Shown: positions 48,948-60,200 of the stretch, one piece after another
Layout of the letters: each line of letters opens with the position of its first letter
Numbering within the stretch: position 1 is the stretch's first letter
NCBI RefSeq assembly: GCF_026914265.1
Contig: NC_069138.1
Location: 32,280,131 to 32,344,130, forward strand
From: Mya arenaria
Lineage: Eukaryota; Mollusca; Bivalvia; Myida; Myidae
Direction: 5' to 3'
Length of the DNA: 64,000 nt
Program-made: the position numbers and the translations under genes
The notes under the pieces: model-generated
The model's input: only the letters and a program-made list of their open reading frames with translations
Databases searched by the model: none
What the model was told of the DNA's origin: nothing

Positions 48948-49257
48948 ACCACGTGATAAATTACGTCATATTATGATATAAGCTACGCAGGAAGGCAATG
49001 TTTTGCTTAAATTGAAGGCTTAAAACAGAGATAACTTTTTTTTTCAACACCATTTTAAATGAAACAAAGAGCCGTCTATGCCGGTTTAAGAGCCCCGCCT
49101 CCCTTTTATTGCCGGAGTTTGATTCGGTAAATAGTTTCTTCAAACACTTCGACAAATCTGTTTCCAAAATAATGTTTTAACAGTGCTCCATTAGGCAGCG
49201 GTTTTGCGAAAAGGTGTGTCGAAGTGTTTTAAGAAACTAAGCTCTCAACCAAATGAC
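48948..49257. mobile_element. MITE family 2, partial copy
   Basis: It starts at CACGTGATAAATTACGTCAT and continues through CATTTTAAATGAAACAAAGA, CCGGAGTTTGATTC and TGTTTCCAAAATAATGTTTT to AAGTGTTTTAAGAAACTAA. The same blocks occur on the opposite strand at about 63100-63505. The full element is palindromic; this copy lacks the far end and is followed almost at once by a family 1 MITE. Confidence 0.7.
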
Positions 49258-49277
49258 CTGATGCGGATGTTTAATTG

Positions 49278-49347
49278 CTTGAAGCTGCACTTTCACAGAT
49301 GGACAGTTTTGAAATGTTTTTTTTTTTAGTTTTTGTCTCAGAATCAG

Positions 49348-49394
<47 letters not shown>

Positions 49395-49663
49395 ATGCCC
49401 TCAATTCAGTCATATGAGATAACCAACAATAGAACACATATCAATTGTTTGGGAAACTTTGAAAATTTTAATTTTTCTTAAAGGGTTAGAAACGCTTTTA
49501 GCCATAAAGTAGCAAGTTTCGAACGTAAATATAAAAAAACACTGCGAAATGATATTTTGTCAGCAGTCTTGAATCACTGGCTTCCAGACATTAACGCAAA
49601 ATTTGGCTCATTTCAAAATGAAAAAGTTGTTAAAACAGTCAATTTGTGAGAGTGTAACTTTAA
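49278..49663. mobile_element. MITE family 1, copy b, with (TA)n expansion
   Basis: It begins TTGAAGCTGCACTTTCACAG and ends TTGTGAGAGTGTAACTTTAA, matching copies a and c. The centre carries a (TA) microsatellite of about 42 bp (about 49350-49392) and has lost part of the palindrome. Confidence 0.7.
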
Positions 49664-50609
49664 TACAAAGAAAAGGTGGTCATTTTTTGCAGGGACGCTG
49701 TATCGATAACAAAGGACTAATAACGGCTGTGTTTAATATATGTATTAAAAGTAATGCATCAAGGAAATCTTCAGGGACGAGGCTTAAGTCAAAATGCTAG
49801 CTAAAGGCATATTATTAATTCAATGAAAGCTACGCGGAGGAAGAATCAAAGCGCTGCACTCATTCAGCGAGATGTTAGTAAAGACAAAAGACATAATAAG
49901 GCGCAGCAACATATCTTTATCAATATATGATGGCTTGCTAAAAGATCGAATAACCACTATATAATCACCATAACACAGGGTGAGGAATCACGTGACTTCA
50001 ACGGAGTTCTCACATGTGTCTCCACGGTTCAAAACCGATGTAAACATGCAAGAAAGTGACAGTTATTACTAAATAACTTTTTTAAGAAAAAAGATAAGAA
50101 AATATATCTAAGCCTATAAAAACCTACGCTAGTTTCTGCTTCTACAAGTGTGAAATATTTTGGATTTGCTTGTATTTTAACGATTGAATCCTTGGCCAAA
50201 CTTTCGATTCGACGGGATTTTGTAGAACGATGCAACGCAGTGTGCGCCGTGAGTCTTAGTTGTGTATACATTTCTTAGTAATTAGTCATATTTAAGAACT
50301 CATACATGTGTTGAAATGTTGATTTTTCTCATTTCATTTATGAAACGAATTGTTTGTAAACTTTATTTTAGTTCGTTAATTAAATATCGATATTTTAAGC
50401 AAGGCTGTTGTTAACGTGAATTTTATATTTGCTGTTGTTAACTTGAATTAATTCTCATAACATGCTTAATTTATTTAATAAGTAGTTTGAACTACTCTCT
50501 CAACTGTGACGATAATGCATTCAACATTGAACTTTTATTCCAAATGATATTTTTTCATGAAATGAATGTATATCCATTTGATAAATTTATTTATTTAATA
50601 TGTTTAATT

Positions 50610-50842
50610 TATGTTCTAGGTTGGCCGTAATGGTGAAACGTCCAAATTATCCATTGTCCCTCTGTAAGAGACCGAACCAACACTCATATGTTTCACCAAA
50701 TGTTGACAAAAGATGGATAAATTCAATTGATGAAGTGATGAGTACATTTAAATTTTTAAATGGAAGACAAGATATACTCCAGCCAACTCCGGTCCATGTA
50801 CATCCCCCGGTAAAAGAAAGTCAACAGTCAATAAATGATTGA
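50610..50842 (+). CDS. Unrecognised coding-like exon or ORF
   Basis: A TTCTAG acceptor-like site precedes GTTGGCC, and the frame stays open for about 75 codons to TGA. It contains MVKRPNYPLSLCKRPNQHSY, then VDKRWINSIDEVMSTFKFLN and PVHVHPPVKESQQ. The polar composition is unlike chance AT-rich frames. It lies inside the inverted-repeat-bounded interval, so it may belong to a mobile element. There is no known domain. Confidence 0.25.
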
Positions 50843-51541
50843 ACTACGTTTTAATGTACAATTGATCATTAAACTATTGAATATAAGAAATAGTGATTAC
50901 AAGTGTTGCTGGTTGGATCCATTTTATTTGTATATGTTGTCTTTATAAACTACTTATTTCTTTTTCATGATATAAGACAAACCCTTTGCGTGATATGATT
51001 AAAAACGTAGCGCTCATAATGTAAAAATTCAACCCTTTTAAGTTATGGATGTAATGGATGCAATAACAATTTCTTTGATATATGTTTGCATATTACACAA
51101 GTAAAGTCATGTTGTTGTTAACATAAATATAATCATATACCATTGTTGTTTGACATAGCCTTCGTACAACTTTGAATGCATTATACATCGGAAGTATGTA
51201 CACAAATGAAAAAACTATCTGAGTTTTTAAAATAGGTGTAGTTTAAAAAAAAGGAAACGTATTTAGGGCACTCTATTTTATAGAATATATAACCTAGTAA
51301 ATTTCCTGGTATAGCAACATGCCAGTATTTATCTTTGTTTGATAAATAAATATATCTTGCTTTAAACTATGGTTGTGATGTTTTGGGTCTACAAGATAGC
51401 ATTAAGTAAGATAGAGTTTTTTTGTCAATTCTGTAAAGAAATACTGGGTGTTAGAACCCAAACTGAGAACAATTTTGTGTATAGAGAACTTGGAAAAATA
51501 CCATTACTAACTATAGGATTGTAAATGTGATTAATTATTTG

Positions 51542-51634
51542 TTTAAACAGCTTTAACATATTCAATATCATCACATTGTGAAATCTTTAACATTTCACAA
51601 TGTGATGATATTGAATATGTTAAAGCTGTTTAAA
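51542..51634. repeat. Perfect 43-bp-stem hairpin with 7-nt loop
   Basis: Arm 51542-51584 and arm 51592-51634 are exact reverse complements, with loop CTTTAAC. Arms begin TTTAAACAGCTTTAACATAT. There is no mismatch over 43 bp. The hairpin does not resemble MITE families 1 or 2. Confidence 0.95.
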
Positions 51635-53304
51635 GAAAATCGTATAAAGATTCAGAAAAATTGCCGAATTGTTAGTCATGGGCAAATGTTATTATAGATA
51701 TATTACAATCACTAGGATTTTCAGTTTATGGTTATTTGTTGGTGATTTTAATATATATTAATATGTGAACTGAAACAGAGACTTAAATGTATATGTACAA
51801 AAATGGTTTCCTAAATTTATTATTTCATCGAGAGCCAAAACGTTTGTTTTGTTCGCAGACTGTAAGTTATAACCATTTTTGTGTGCTGATAATATAGTTA
51901 AATTTAGGACAGCGTTGACGAGACATAGACTTTCGTCACAAAGGTAAGAAACTGAGGCCGGTAGAAGGCACAAACCCACTCCTATATCTATATATGAAAG
52001 GAAAAACAAGTTTGGCATAAAATAGTAGATGAATTGCTAGTTTGAATGTACTTTTAGATGATATTTGTAACCACTGTCACCTCACTATGGTTATATTATA
52101 TTTTATGTGTACTGTCTATGTTTAATTTGTGTTTCGAAGGTACCTTGTTGGTGAAGATAAGTATACTTGAATTAATATATATCGTGACCTACGATCGATT
52201 GATAGAAGTGCAGTTAACTATATTGATGTATGTTCATGGGCCTATGGCCTTTATGCATTTGAATAAACTATGAAACTTTATTATCACAACTCGAGGCTTG
52301 TGATACCACTTAAGGTGTCCGGTTGGTGATATTTTCTTCTATGGCGTTAAAGCTACCAATTTCTCTCTCTCCCCCCCCCCCCCATCCTCCCCAGATAAGT
52401 AGATTAAATGTTTGTTCGCGCTGGACATCCTTATCGTACTCATGGCTTCAGATAGAAAATACCCATAATGAACTAATACTCTAATACTACTACTTCTATT
52501 GTCACCACATACCTGCCTCCCTAGTTGAAGACCGTCGTCTGCAGCACAATGGAAACATTGTCATTTGGTGTTTTGAAAAGTGAAAACTGTGTAACCTCTT
52601 TTCCGCATAACACGCTAGGCTCAGGTTAGGATGAACCTTTTTACACGAAAGGCCATGCAAGATACAAATTATCATCTTACGAGGGAATGTCATTTTCATG
52701 GTAGTCAAATTCGTTGTCAGAGCTTCTTATTTTTTCCTGATTTCTTATGAATAAAGATATTTCGACCATTTTCGAAGCATTGGATTTAACTGGAGCGTGG
52801 GCAATTTTATTATTTACCTTTAGGAAACGCGATTTTGTTATTGAATTGTTATTGTTATTTGTCGTTTCTTGGTTGTTGAAATTCTTTCACTTTGGAATTT
52901 TAGTGTATCTATTACTTCATTCATTTAATTTATCCATCTTTGTAAATATTTGTTGAAACTGCAGAGGGATACTGAGTATTTGGAAGTCACATTTTCAAAT
53001 CGATCAAATTGATGTAAATTCATACCATGAATAAGAGTTTGAGGTTGTATACATTCTCATAACAAATGAGAGGGCAATACAAAACATAAAATAGAATTAA
53101 CTGAGCATGTTTTGATAAGGTTGTTAAGCATACCGACTTAACATAGTCAGCTTTATTTAGATGAGAAGACGTTTACGTTAACGACAGCACATATCACATT
53201 CACGTTTAGAACAGCACTTTATGAAAATTCGATATTTATTGAAAAAACTAAAATAACATTTAACGAACAATTCGTTTTATGAAAGTAATGAGCAAAATAA
53301 CTTT

Positions 53305-53662
53305 TTAAAGCTGCACTCACACAGATTGAACGTTTTGACAACTTTGTTATTTTTGTCTTGGAACGAGCCACTTTTTGCGAAAATCCATGGAAACAAGTTA
53401 TATAAGACTGCTGGCAAATGAATGCAGATTTAATATTTAAGTTAAAATTTCGATGTTTTATGCATTTTTCTTAAACCGTTAGTAACGGTTTAAGCACTAA
53501 AACATTAATTTTCGAACAGAAATATAAAAGTCTGCGATCTGATCTTTTGTCAGCAATCTTTCATCATTGGTTTGCAGATATTTTCGCCAACATTTGCTCT
53601 TTCCAAGACGAAAAATAGAAAAAAGTTGTAAAAACGGTATATCTGTGAGAGTGCAGCTTTAA
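53305..53662. mobile_element. MITE family 1, copy c (TTAA-flanked)
   Basis: It begins TTAAAGCTGCACTCACACAG and ends CTGTGAGAGTGCAGCTTTAA, with TTAA at both ends. The centre is a near-perfect palindrome (CTTAAACCGTTAGTAACGGTTTAAG region, about 53470-53495). It is the best preserved of the three copies. Confidence 0.85.
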
Positions 53663-53991
53663 CGCATGTCTGATTTCTTAACTATTACAATTGTCTAAAA
53701 AATATGAACAAAACAAAGAATCACGGCGCACACAGCGTAGTATCGTTCTACAAAATTCCGTCGAGTTGAATGTTTGGCCAAAGATCGTTATAATACAAGC
53801 AAATCTAGAATATGTTATACGTGTGAAAGCAGAAAATAGCATAGTCTTTTATAGGCTAAGAAATATTCTCCTCTATTTTCTCTAAAAAAGTTATCAAGGA
53901 ATTACTGTCCATTTCTTGATTGTTTACATCGGTTTTGAACCGTGGTGACACATGTGAGAACCTCGTTGAAGTCACGTGATTCCTCACCCTG

Positions 53992-56900
53992 AACAAGCTG
54001 ATGCAAACCGATTAAAATAGAAAATATCTCCAAAATCGTATCCAGCGTTGTATTGTTTTTCTCTCACCAAACTGAACAGAACAGAATATATAGCATAAGA
54101 CATATATTTTCCATAAAAAAAACGATTCCAATTTGGTATTTTAAAGAAAAAATAAACAAGATCCACAAACTGTTGTATGGAAGAGTTGATGTAAAAAGGT
54201 TAAGTACATTATTCTATCTTTTCTGTCAATATTTAACAGGATTCTTATTAATTTCTCTGCAAAATCGAAATTCCAATTTTAGTCAAATGACGCCATTTCC
54301 CATTCTAAAAGACCCCGACCCAATTTCTTAAATGCTGGGAAATGCTGGGATCGACACTGAACTATCCCACTGGAAACGCTTTTGGCAACACAAGTAACGA
54401 ACATATTAAAACTATCCTTCGCAATGCGCAACTGCATTACAAGACTTATAAACACCTGATATTTGCGGTAATGGAGAGACATTTTGAACTGGGAAATAAC
54501 ATTTAGTGATTGAAAGATTAAAACAGTGGTTTCATCTCCCAGTTATTATGTCAAACATCTTATATATTATTATTTTGTTTCCCAAATTATATGAACACTT
54601 TTGTATTAATTATTGAAAAAAAATGTATGTTATTACATTGTTTATACACATTGATATTTGCTCGATGAAAAAAACTTTATTCTGTCCTAGAACATGTTGA
54701 TTGAGTGTTACTTTGACACACATCGTTAGTCTCACTGCCGATATCCACAAAGCGGAAGTCTCATTCGGAACTCCTCGGCCATTTTTATCGAAAACAACCT
54801 CGGATGTATTTTGACGGTTTACATACTCAAAAACTGGTACGTTTAAGACCGCTGCAAGTCGATGGCGTTGTAATTTTATTTAGTAGTTAAACTTTATGAT
54901 TTAACTTTTGGGAATCTGAATTATGTTTGCAAGAAAAACACTTCACTGGCAATTAATTTTAACTTAGATCAATAAATACAACTCTAAAACACTACATTAA
55001 AATAATGATATAATTCAAAAGTTTACGAACTACTTCAATACAGATCAAGCAGCTGAGAGTGAGCGTACAAATCCCTGCTTTCAAGACCTTGTTGCATATA
55101 CATGTAATATATCAAGATGCAATAATGTTCGTAAAAACTTGAAGATAACAGAGTCTGTTTGAATGAGTTCTTTTTCGACATTTTAAAGTATGCATTCAAG
55201 ATACATATGTTTATTCGAGTTTAAATGTTCTCGTGCATTTCGGCATTTCCAACCAAGCCCGGATTTGTCCTATGAGTAGTTAAATAAATTATTGTCAAGA
55301 TGAAGGACACAACTGAATGGCACTCTTTAATAAGACGAACCCTCAAATGTGGAATGAGTTCATATGATGTTTGTCAACAGTGGTCAAAAGTATCCATTGG
55401 CTTAAAAATCCATTTGCTATTATTAATTTATTAGTCCTCAGTCGTAAAGAACATATAGTAAAAACGCTAGGGCAATTTTCGACCATCACCTCACACTATC
55501 ACCCTCTGCCGCACGGTGACCCTCTGATGTCATCACAACACGTGTCCGTCGAGACCGCAGATTTTAAGCGTTTTATCGTAATATTCCATTCATAAAATAC
55601 CTGTCTAACTAATTATTCCTTTTGATTTTTCGGTTCCAATTTGATTTAATTTTACCGCCATCTGTCAAATGTCAAAATACTGAAGGGCTTTCGCGTTTAA
55701 ATGTGTTACGTAGTTTTGCGTATTGAAGTCAAGGGAGGTTACTACAGCGAAACGAAGTCAGAAGTTACAGAATTCACTTTTTTAAGCAAAATAAGTAGAA
55801 AATATTTCATATCTTTGCAAAATTAACAAATTGTTAATACGAAAACAATTATTAAATGTCACAGCACAAAACAACAACAACAAAAAACAGTACTTATTTT
55901 ACGAGTATACACTAATCGTCATTTCCTGTAGACGTAACGCGGCCGTTTGGAACAATATGAATATTCATGGAATTTTTTGACGATTATTATATGCAGAATT
56001 GAAGGAAGTTCGTGAGTCAATCGTTATTTCTATCGATGACGCGAATTTGTCCTCTTCTTTGTATTGGGAAGCTGCTCATGTTTATAATAATGTTACAATT
56101 TATAACTTTAGAAATGGCAAACATCTTGTTGTCAAAATTGGTTAGAAGTGTTCTCTGCTTCGTGCTTATCCTCATGTTTCTTTGAAGAACCATGTTCCTA
56201 AATATTTACATGCTTTTTGAGCGTGAGTAAAGTTAAATAATTTTATGTATAATGTATTTTATATAAAAGTTGACAGGTTTTACCAATTTTTGTCACGCTA
56301 TTTTAGCAAGGTAAAAGTAGTTCCGAGACTACACATGGTACTCCGATGACACGGAATCAGAAAAACGACAGTACGGTGATACGGAGTTTTCTTTACGGCG
56401 CGATGAATTTTCACTGTTGGATATGAAAATTGATAGGCATACAATAAGCTTTGTTATTTATACTATATTAGCTTGCCTATATTATTACGTCAATTCAGTT
56501 GTAGGTTACTATGTAAAAGTATACTGATTTATTTAGATCCATCGCTCCATTGCGCATGTTGCCGCCTTATCCGTCTTAGAGATCCAATAAAGTAAACTTG
56601 ACATAGAAAAATATATTTGAATCTGAAAGTTAATCTTTGAAAACAGTAATTGATTATTTAACATTGTATATAAGTTCAAATTCATTAACCAACTTGTGTA
56701 CACTTAGCAAAACGCTTATGTTCATATAAATGATAGCTTTAAGCTACGAATTGTCCAACCTGCCTCCAAAAAGCTTTTTCTGCATCGGAATTGATGTATG
56801 TATGTATGCTTACAATAAAATATTACTTAATTGAAATTAAAAATGTCAAACCATTTTTTTAGTAAAAAAGATTTTTTTTGTGTTTTCTAGTGTTTTAAAC

Positions 56901-57030
56901 TTTTACTACGTGCTTTTATGGTATTGTATCTTCAACATTAACATACTGCTGTAGTATGGTATAGAAAACAGAAAATAACAAAGACCCATTCTTCTATTGC
57001 AATATTTACTCAACCCCATTCCAAAATACA
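53992..57030. other. Intergenic region with possible coding relic
   Basis: No intact gene was recognised. A plus-strand stretch at about 55999-56220 reads protein-like (ELKEVRESIVISIDDANLSS, later AAHVYNNVTIYNFRNGKH) but contains an in-frame TAG before continuing, so it may be a relic of an unknown gene or element. Confidence 0.3.
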
Positions 57031-57032
57031 AT

Positions 57033-57229
57033 TTACGCAGACAGCTTATTATTGACATACATCGCAAATGCCCATAATGACCTAAATAGCTCGTCGCTGA
57101 CATCCGGGATGTAAGCGGGGTTCACGATAAAACTCTCTACTCCGCCTGTTTTCGGGCTGAGCTCGTAACAATAGGAGTACGGGATCCCTTGGACGTAGAA
57201 GTAGTCGTATGAACCCCCTGATGCCGCGT
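57033..57229 (-). CDS. M14 exon 8 (terminal): catalytic Tyr/Glu segment
   Basis: After a GTAG acceptor the exon opens with AC, completing the codon of the catalytic Tyr (T|AC), then AASGGSYDYFYVQGIPYSYC. The Glu of YELSP is the general base. It continues through SFIVNPAYIPDVSDELF to the TAA stop. The C-terminus matches the end of the M14 fold, with no extra domain. Confidence 0.93.
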
Positions 57230-60200
57230 CTACAAGTAATTTCACAATTCAATGTGCAGTATTTCTCGTCAGAGTAACATTAATAGCTATATAATAAACA
57301 AATACATAATAAAAGTAAACACAACAGTCTTAATACTGACATATGTGAGGAACAATAGCAGGATGAAATATGAACTAAGATATGTAAGAACTTCCCTATC
57401 AAATAATCTGTTTAACAAACTGCAGAATTAAAGATTTATGTCTCTTCTTACCTCGATATTAGAAGAGCGGGTTTGTATGACATTGGAGGGAAAATGGCGG
57501 AGCGCCGAGAATGTAGTGCAGTACGTTATTATACGCACAGAGAATATCTGGCGGTGAACCGATAACGTATTTCAGTAAGCAAGTATACGTACAGAGAATA
57601 TCTGGCGGTGTAGAGATAACGTAGTGCAGTAAGCAAGTATACTTACAGAGAATATCTGGCGGTGTGCCGATAACGTAGTCCAGTAAGTAAGTATACGTAC
57701 AGAGAATATCTGGCGGTGTGCCGATAACCTAGTACAGTAAGCAAGTATACGTACAGAGAATATCTGGCGGTGAACCGATAACGTATTTCAGTAAGCAAGT
57801 ATACGTACAGAGAATATCTGGCGGTGTACAGATAACGTAGTGCAGTAAGCAAGTATGCGTACAGAGAATATCTGGCGGTGTGCCGATAACGTAGTGCAGT
57901 AAGCAAGTATACGTACAGAGAATATCTGGCGGTGTGCCGATAATGCAGTACAGTAAGTAAGTATACGTACAGAGAATATCAGGCGGTGTGCCGATAATGC
58001 AGTCCAGTAAGTAAGTATACGTACAGAGAATATCTGGCGGTGTGCCGATAACGTAGTGCAGTAAGCAAGTATGCGTAAAGAGAATATCTGGCGGTGTGCC
58101 GATAACGTAGTGCAGTAAGCAAGTATACGTACAGAGAATATCTGGCGGTGTGCCGATAATGCAGTACAGTAAGTAAGTATACGTACAGAGAATATCTGGC
58201 GGTGTGCCGATAATGCAGTCCAGTAAGTAAGTATACGTACAGAGAATATCTTGCGGTGTGCCGATAACGTAGTGCAGTAAGCAAGTATACGTACAGAGAA
58301 TATCTGGCGGTGTGCCGATAACCTAGTACAGTAAGCAAGTATACGTACAGAGAATATCTGGCGGTGTGCCGATAACGTATTTCAGTAAGCAAGTATACGT
58401 ACAGAGAATATCTGGCGGTGTGCCGATAACGTATTTCAGTAAGCAAGTATACGTACAGAGAATATCTTGCGGTGTGCCGATAACGTAGTGCAGTAAGCAA
58501 GTATACGTACAGAGAATATCTGGCGGTGTGCCGATAATGCAGTACAGTAAGTAAGTATACGTACAGAGAATATCTGGCGGTGTGCCGATAACGTAGTAGG
58601 TGCCGCGGGTTGTCTCCAGATATTTCATCATCACCTCTCCAGTCTCTTTCTGTCAAGAAAAAATACGGGGGATTTATAACATCGATAAGCGCTGACATAG
58701 ACCTTGACAAATATACCCGATTGTGCTTTTCGAATTGATTGCCAATGATATTTAAGTTGTAAACTGTTCCGAGTAAAAAGTTTGGTTAAATCCCATTTAT
58801 CTTAGCAAACGCCTTCAAATGGTTCTGTTAAAAAGCTGTGAAAAACCATTGAGTCGGCGTTATCAGGTACCTGGAGAGCAATTTGTTCATCAATTACAAA
58901 ATGTGACTTTGACCTTTGAGATATGTCTTACATGACAACATTTTTTTAGTATTTACTAAATGAAAAACAAATTATCCAGCGAAATTTGTACAAAGAGTTT
59001 TTGTCATTTAAATATAAATAATCATGTGAAATTATAATTCACATTTTTGGAACTGTCAAACCAAAACTAAGGCACTAACGCTCCCCTGTTTTCGCCACTT
59101 CATTCTGGTTACGATCAATGCAAACATAAAGGTTTTGCAAGTCGTTAATGGCTAGAACTTGATATGAACATTAACCCATTTATCCTAATAGTCATGCATA
59201 GTTTGAATTACGAATAAGCACGTCAAAATAATCCTGGCTCCAGTTACCTTTTCCCGGTCAAGGTCATTATGACCTTGACCTCCTAACCTTAAAATCAATA
59301 GGGCCAACCTTCATACCAAGTAAGAGGTTCCTGGAGCTAAGCGTTCTTCGGTTATTGATAGAAAACCTTTTTTTCAGCTCAAAATTACCGCGATCTTGAC
59401 CTACTGACATTAAGATCGATAGGGGTCATCTTTTGGTCATGGCCAGCTTCATTCTTTCAGCTCAAGGTCACCGTGAACTTGACCTAGTGACCTCAACAAC
59501 ATCAAGGGTCATCTGCTGGTAATACTGACCTACCTACCAAGTGTAAGAGTGTTGTGCCTTAATGTTCTTGAGTTTCGGACACTGATGGAACGGACGAACG
59601 TAATGACGGACGGACAGACGGAATGACGGACAGACGGAAGGACGAAATGACGGACAGACGGACAGACGGACGGACGAAAGGACGGACAGACAGAGAGACA
59701 GACAGACACGAGGAATAGAAATCGGTATACAGTCGAAACTCGTTGGCTCGATATTCAAGGGACCGGCCAAAATACTTCGAGCCTCGATAATATCGAGCCA
59801 AGCGGGATTGCTTACTGAATTTGTATTTTTCTTTGATACATGTACGTTAAAGAAAGTCTTCATTTGTTACGTAATTACAGCAAGAGAAGAGTACTTTTTT
59901 GGACAAGGTAACAGTACACAAATCGAACAGTTCGCGACATAACGCATTCGATGAAAATATCATGTATATAGTTGAAGGATTTTTACGAAATGAAGGAAAT
60001 GTACAAAACGCGTTCATAGACCTACCAGTCGTGCATAATCAGCGGGCTTAGTGGAAGTGTAAGCGTAGGGTAACAACAGGAGCTCACTGAAGGCGTGCAC
60101 AGAGAAAAAAGCTTCAACCGTACGGGTCGCTTTATCATGTAAAACAGCGTTTCTGAGCGCTTGTGTTTCAAAAGCTTCAAAAGGTCCGTCACCTCCATAT

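Larger units (their letters stand above)
49976..53991. mobile_element. Candidate element bounded by about 280-bp inverted repeats
   Basis: Left arm 49976-50255 starts CAGGGTGAGGAATCACGTGA. Right arm 53715-53991 ends with the complement, TCACGTGATTCCTCACCCTG. Shared blocks within the arms include CGGTTCAAAACCGATGTAAAC, TATAAAAGACTA/CCTAC-like and GTAGAACGAT...GTGTGCGCCGTGA. Flanks show AACA immediately outside both ends, a possible short target duplication. A termini pattern of CAGGG is seen in some hAT elements, but the flank length does not fit. The interior holds an unrecognised ORF (50600-50842), a perfect hairpin (51542-51634) and a younger MITE (53305-53662). Two independent inverted insertions of one repeat would be an alternative reading. 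Confidence 0.5.

Noticed and set aside
49237..49481. ORFs with IYIYIYIY runs
   Set aside because: They translate a TA microsatellite inside a MITE.
57643..58710. 243- and 87-codon repetitive ORFs (YRHTARYSLYVYLL type)
   Set aside because: They are the alternative frame of the 54-bp boundary repeat. The genuine frame of the enzyme is the one reading IGTPPDIL.
59534..59863. Minus-strand ORFs rich in Ser/Arg/Pro
   Set aside because: They translate the GACG/GACA microsatellite.
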